Positions 6,305 to 8,641 of a stretch of DNA of 8,641 nt are shown piece after piece; the stretch's first letter is position 1; every line of letters starts with the position of its first letter. The stretch is from Candidatus Magasanikiibacteriota bacterium (GTDB taxonomy: Bacteria; Patescibacteriota; Patescibacteriia; Magasanikbacterales; GWA2-37-8). A program made the position numbers and the translations under genes. The notes under the pieces are model-generated. The model saw only the letters and a list, made by a program, of their open reading frames with translations, searched no databases and was not told the DNA's origin. The stretch spans positions 1 to 8,641 of the forward strand of contig JAPLWP010000071.1 in assembly GCA_026396535.1 (NCBI GenBank), given 5' to 3'.

Positions 6305-7555
6305 TTAGTTTAGACCCAATTCAATTTCAATTTCCATTAAACGATTGTATTTTTCCACACGTTCCGAGCGAGACAGCGACCCGGTCTTAATAAATTCAGA
6401 ATTTACGGCTACGGACAAATCCGCAATAAAGGTATCGGAAGTCTCACCACTGCGATGTGACACCGCTACTTTATAATTATTTTTTTGTGCCAAAGTGATA
6501 GCGGCAATAGTTTCAGTCACAGTACCGATTTGATTGAGCTTAATCAAAATCGCGTTGCCTACTTTGTTTTCAATTCCTTTTTGCAAACGAGTAGTATTGG
6601 TCACAAACAAATCATCGCCGACCAAAGTAACATCTTTGCCCAATTCTTTGGTAAGTTTCTGCCAATTATCCCAATCATCTTCGCTGAGTCCATCCTCAAT
6701 AGAAATAATTGGATATTTTTTCATCCACTGTTTGTAAGTATCAATCATTTTATCTGCACGCCAGCCTTGTTTTTTATTTACAAAATAATATTTTCCGCTG
6801 TGATAAAATTCGGAAGCAGCTGCATCAAAACCAAGAAATATATTTTTTCCAGGGGTCCAACCGGTATATTTAATAGCTTCCATTATTACTTGCAGGGCGC
6901 GTTCGTTATTGAGCAATTCCGGAGCAAATCCGCCTTCATCTCCCACTGAAGTAGCATAACCTTTTTGACTAAGAATATTAGCCAAAGAGTGGAAAACTTG
7001 TGAACCCATGCGCACTCTTTCACTCATCAGTTTATGACGAGGAATGATTAAAAATTCTTGAATAGTCAGACCATTGTCCGCATGACGTCCGCCATTGAGA
7101 ATATTCATCATCGGCACCGGCAAACGATATTCCTTTTCTTTGATATCATAAACAGAGCGCAAATATTTATAGAGCGGTAATTTTTTATTTTGTGCACCAG
7201 CGCGAGCAGCCGACATAGAAACTCCCAAAATTGCATTGGCACCAAATTTAGATTTATTGTCGGTACCGTCCAGCTCAATCATTTTTTGGTCAATTTTTTT
7301 GAGATCTTCCACTTCCACCCCTACCAATGCTTTGGCGATATAAACATTTACATTTTTCACCGCACTGAGTACTCCTTTGCCACCATAGCGTTTACCACCA
7401 TCGCGTAATTCCAAAGCTTCATGACTGCCAGTCGACGCACCAGACGGCACTTTGGATATAGCGGTGATACCATTTTCCAAAACTACTTTAACTTCTACCG
7501 TTGGGTTGCCACGAGAATCCAAAATTTCACGAGCAATAATTTGTTTAATTTTCAT
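6305..7555 (-). CDS. eno: Enolase (phosphopyruvate hydratase)
   Basis: Enolase dehydrates 2-phosphoglycerate to phosphoenolpyruvate in the cytoplasm with two Mg2+ ions. The 416-residue protein is slightly shorter than the common 425-435 but complete. The N-terminal domain begins REILDSRGNPTVEV and carries the mobile loop SGASTGSHEA with Ser41. Active-site residues are His158 (LNGGRHADN), Glu167 (QEF), Glu207 (GDEGGFAP), metal ligands Asp244 (GFDAAASEF), Glu287 (SIEDGL) and Asp314 (VGDDLF), Lys339 (LIKLNQIGT), His367 (SHRSGET) and Lys390 (IKTGSLSRSERV). Nothing essential is missing. The usual NNVDxQEF reads NGLTIQEF, a tolerated variation. The ATG at 7553-7555 matches the family N-terminus; no Shine-Dalgarno precedes it. 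Its own extended -10 promoter lies just upstream, and gpmI, the preceding step of glycolysis, follows 9 bases after its stop. Confidence 0.99.
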   Translation of the reverse strand: MKIKQIIAREILDSRGNPTVEVKVVLENGITAISKVPSGASTGSHEALELRDGGKRYGGKGVLSAVKNVNVYIAKALVGVEVEDLKKIDQKMIELDGTDNKSKFGANAILGVSMSAARAGAQNKKLPLYKYLRSVYDIKEKEYRLPVPMMNILNGGRHADNGLTIQEFLIIPRHKLMSERVRMGSQVFHSLANILSQKGYATSVGDEGGFAPELLNNERALQVIMEAIKYTGWTPGKNIFLGFDAAASEFYHSGKYYFVNKKQGWRADKMIDTYKQWMKKYPIISIEDGLSEDDWDNWQKLTKELGKDVTLVGDDLFVTNTTRLQKGIENKVGNAILIKLNQIGTVTETIAAITLAQKNNYKVAVSHRSGETSDTFIADLSVAVNSEFIKTGSLSRSERVEKYNRLMEIEIELGLN

Positions 7556-7600
7556 AATTTCGTAGAAACTTATAATGGCTAAAGAAGATTTTATGCGTCC

Positions 7601-7629
7601 ATTATACCATAACTTTGGAATTAAAAAAA
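7601..7629 (-). promoter_or_regulatory. Extended -10 promoter of eno-gpmI
   Basis: On the minus strand a perfect TATAAT (7601-7606) is preceded by TGG, forming an extended -10 (TGN-TATAAT). The only -35 candidate at 17-base spacing is TTTTTT (7624-7629), which is poor and coincides with the T-run of the upstream terminator. The expected transcript start is near 7594, giving a leader of about 40 bases with no Shine-Dalgarno. Confidence 0.72.
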
Positions 7630-7651
7630 GAGGTTTTTACACCTCTTTTTT
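7624..7651 (-). terminator. Intrinsic terminator after the SIMPL-domain gene
   Basis: An 11-base perfect stem (AAAAAAGAGGT / ACCTCTTTTTT) with a six-base loop starts 8 bases after the SIMPL gene stop and is followed by a run of seven T on the minus strand. It closes the pgk-SIMPL transcript before the eno promoter. The GC core of the stem is short (GAGGT/ACCTC), so some readthrough into eno-gpmI is plausible. Confidence 0.8.
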
Positions 7652-7659
7652 GTGCTATG

Positions 7660-8514
7660 TTAAGGTAAAATTTCGTATGTAACACTGACATTCATCACCA
7701 CATCGCGGCTACCGCTAGAAACCGTGGCTGGACCACCTCCTACCGACTGAGCGGAATCCAAGGCTTTCATGTTATAGATTGGGCCACCAGTATTATCTTC
7801 AAATTCATTGTAGGATACTACTGATCCTACTCTTACTCCGAGTTTATCGGCAAGATCGGCGGCTTTGGTGCGAGCATCAATTAACGCTTTGGCGCGAGCG
7901 TCGGCCTTGAGGTTTTCTGGATCATCGATAGTAAAATTCAAACCACTAACTTCGGTTGCGCCGTACTTACCAGCCAAACTCAGGATATTTGGAATCTTGG
8001 TGAGATCGCGAATTTTGATAGTGAGTTGATTGCTGACCTGGTAACCAATTAATTCTTGTCCTTTTTGTGGAGTATAATTATAGTTTGGATAAATTGTATA
8101 ATTATTTTGGAGATCTTTATCTTCTACTCCCATTTTTTTGAGATCGGAAGTGATTTGATCCATCACTTTTTTATTGTCAGCCTGAGCCTTGGCTACATCT
8201 TTGTCAGTATTGGAATAACCAATAGTAGTGACCGCAATATCATTATTGCCGCTTACTTTTCCATAGCCATTTACCGCAATTGTTCTTTCCATTTTTGCGG
8301 CTTTGCCAATATAATTATATTGCTTTAAGTTATTATTTATTAATGTACCGACAAAGACGATACCATACAACAAGAAAATTACTGACAACACGCTGAGCAT
8401 CTTGTAAGTAAAGGTATTGTTACCATACATCCATCGACTGCCAACATTGTAGCTACCTAAATTTTCTCCATTGTCTTTTTTGGCTGACGCCGTTTTATTT
8501 GTTGTGATAGGCAT
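7660..8514 (-). CDS. SIMPL (DUF541) domain protein with N-terminal membrane anchor
   Basis: The 284-residue protein has a polar cytoplasmic-looking N-terminus (1-36), one hydrophobic segment at about 39-59 (MLSVLSVIFLLYGIVFVGTL) and then a SIMPL domain at about 76-283. The domain is recognised from its start (RTIAVNGYGKVSG), the central IGYQVSNQLTIKIRDL and GLNFTIDDPENLKADARAKA stretches, the helix rich in Ala/Lys/Asp (DARTKAADLADKLGVRVG) and the closing VVMNVSVTYEI strand. SIMPL proteins (BP26/OMP28-like) are exported or periplasmic and tend to form oligomers; their biochemical role is poorly known. With no cleavage motif seen after the hydrophobic segment, it is probably a signal anchor with the domain outside the membrane. 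The gene starts 14 bases after the pgk stop, so it likely shares that transcript, and it ends at a terminator. The leader before the ATG is pure AT without a Shine-Dalgarno. The family call is confident; the function is unknown. Confidence 0.9.
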   Translation of the reverse strand: MPITTNKTASAKKDNGENLGSYNVGSRWMYGNNTFTYKMLSVLSVIFLLYGIVFVGTLINNNLKQYNYIGKAAKMERTIAVNGYGKVSGNNDIAVTTIGYSNTDKDVAKAQADNKKVMDQITSDLKKMGVEDKDLQNNYTIYPNYNYTPQKGQELIGYQVSNQLTIKIRDLTKIPNILSLAGKYGATEVSGLNFTIDDPENLKADARAKALIDARTKAADLADKLGVRVGSVVSYNEFEDNTGGPIYNMKALDSAQSVGGGPATVSSGSRDVVMNVSVTYEILP

Positions 8515-8528
8515 ATAAATTATTAAAA

Positions 8529-8641
8529 TTATTTTTTAATTAAATTTTTTAAACCTGGTAATTTTTTCCCACTTAGAAACTCAAGCATTGCTCCCCCACC
8601 TGTTGAAACCAAATCGATATCATTTATTACTTCCAAATTTC
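8529..8641 (-). CDS. pgk: Phosphoglycerate kinase, C-terminal fragment (rest beyond right edge)
   Basis: Only the last 36 residues are in the window, ending at a TAA (8529-8531). They contain DLVSTGGGAMLEFLSGKKLP, which matches the highly conserved C-terminal nucleotide-binding segment of phosphoglycerate kinase (typically VSTGGGASLEFLEGKxLPG). After it comes a short Lys-rich tail (GLKNLIKK). Pgk transfers phosphate from 1,3-bisphosphoglycerate to ADP, yielding ATP and 3-phosphoglycerate, the substrate of the GpmI encoded two genes downstream. The SIMPL gene follows 14 bases later with no terminator between them. The frame is open to the edge, so the gene is cut by the window rather than visibly broken. 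Confidence 0.93.
   Translation of the reverse strand, partial: NLEVINDIDLVSTGGGAMLEFLSGKKLPGLKNLIKK

Noticed and set aside
6485..6949. A 154-codon open frame on the plus strand within eno, plus smaller ones nearby and within gpmI.
   Set aside because: These are antisense to intact enzymes with unbroken active-site motifs, their translations resemble no family, and they overlap each other in different frames.
757..8641. Use of a reassigned UGA codon (code 25 as in some CPR groups).
   Set aside because: No in-frame TGA is needed in any gene and every stop is TAA. The window gives no evidence for reassignment, although it cannot exclude it.

Overview
The window is about 8.6 kb of compact, AT-rich bacterial chromosome. 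It carries housekeeping genes with no sign of mobile DNA. The gene set and the style of several proteins suggest a Patescibacteria/Parcubacteria-like (CPR) organism. The hints are a SIMPL-domain protein with one N-terminal membrane anchor, a DHH-fold protein with an extra insertion, short gaps, and starts without Shine-Dalgarno sequences. This placement is inference from sequence style, not from a database search. All six stop codons visible (valS, DHH protein, gpmI, eno, SIMPL gene, pgk) are TAA, and no reading frame needs a non-standard code.

Left block, minus strand, 1-3417: valS (valyl-tRNA synthetase) is followed four bases later by a histidine-kinase-like gene that runs off the left edge. 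The two look like one transcript, driven by a good sigma-70-type promoter (TTGCCT-17-TAAAAT) at 3479-3507.

Middle, plus strand, 3521-4714: a divergent promoter of near-consensus quality (TTGACA-17-TATTAT) sits almost on top of the start of a DHH/NrnA-fold protein. Essentially all the metal-binding residues of that protein are replaced, so it looks like a pseudoenzyme. A bidirectional hairpin terminator at 4685-4714 holds its stop codon in the loop and separates it from the convergent gpmI gene.

Right block, minus strand, 4718-8641: a lower-glycolysis cluster in transcription order pgk (C-terminal end only), SIMPL-domain membrane-anchored protein, terminator, eno promoter, eno (enolase), gpmI (cofactor-independent phosphoglycerate mutase). 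Pgk makes 3-phosphoglycerate, GpmI converts it to 2-phosphoglycerate, and enolase makes phosphoenolpyruvate, so three consecutive glycolytic steps lie side by side. The SIMPL gene is wedged between them and probably shares the pgk transcript.

No gene-free stretch exceeds 300 bases. The largest gaps (3418-3552 and 7556-7659) are filled by promoters, a leader and a terminator. No tRNA, rRNA, CRISPR array, insertion sequence or riboswitch was recognised.
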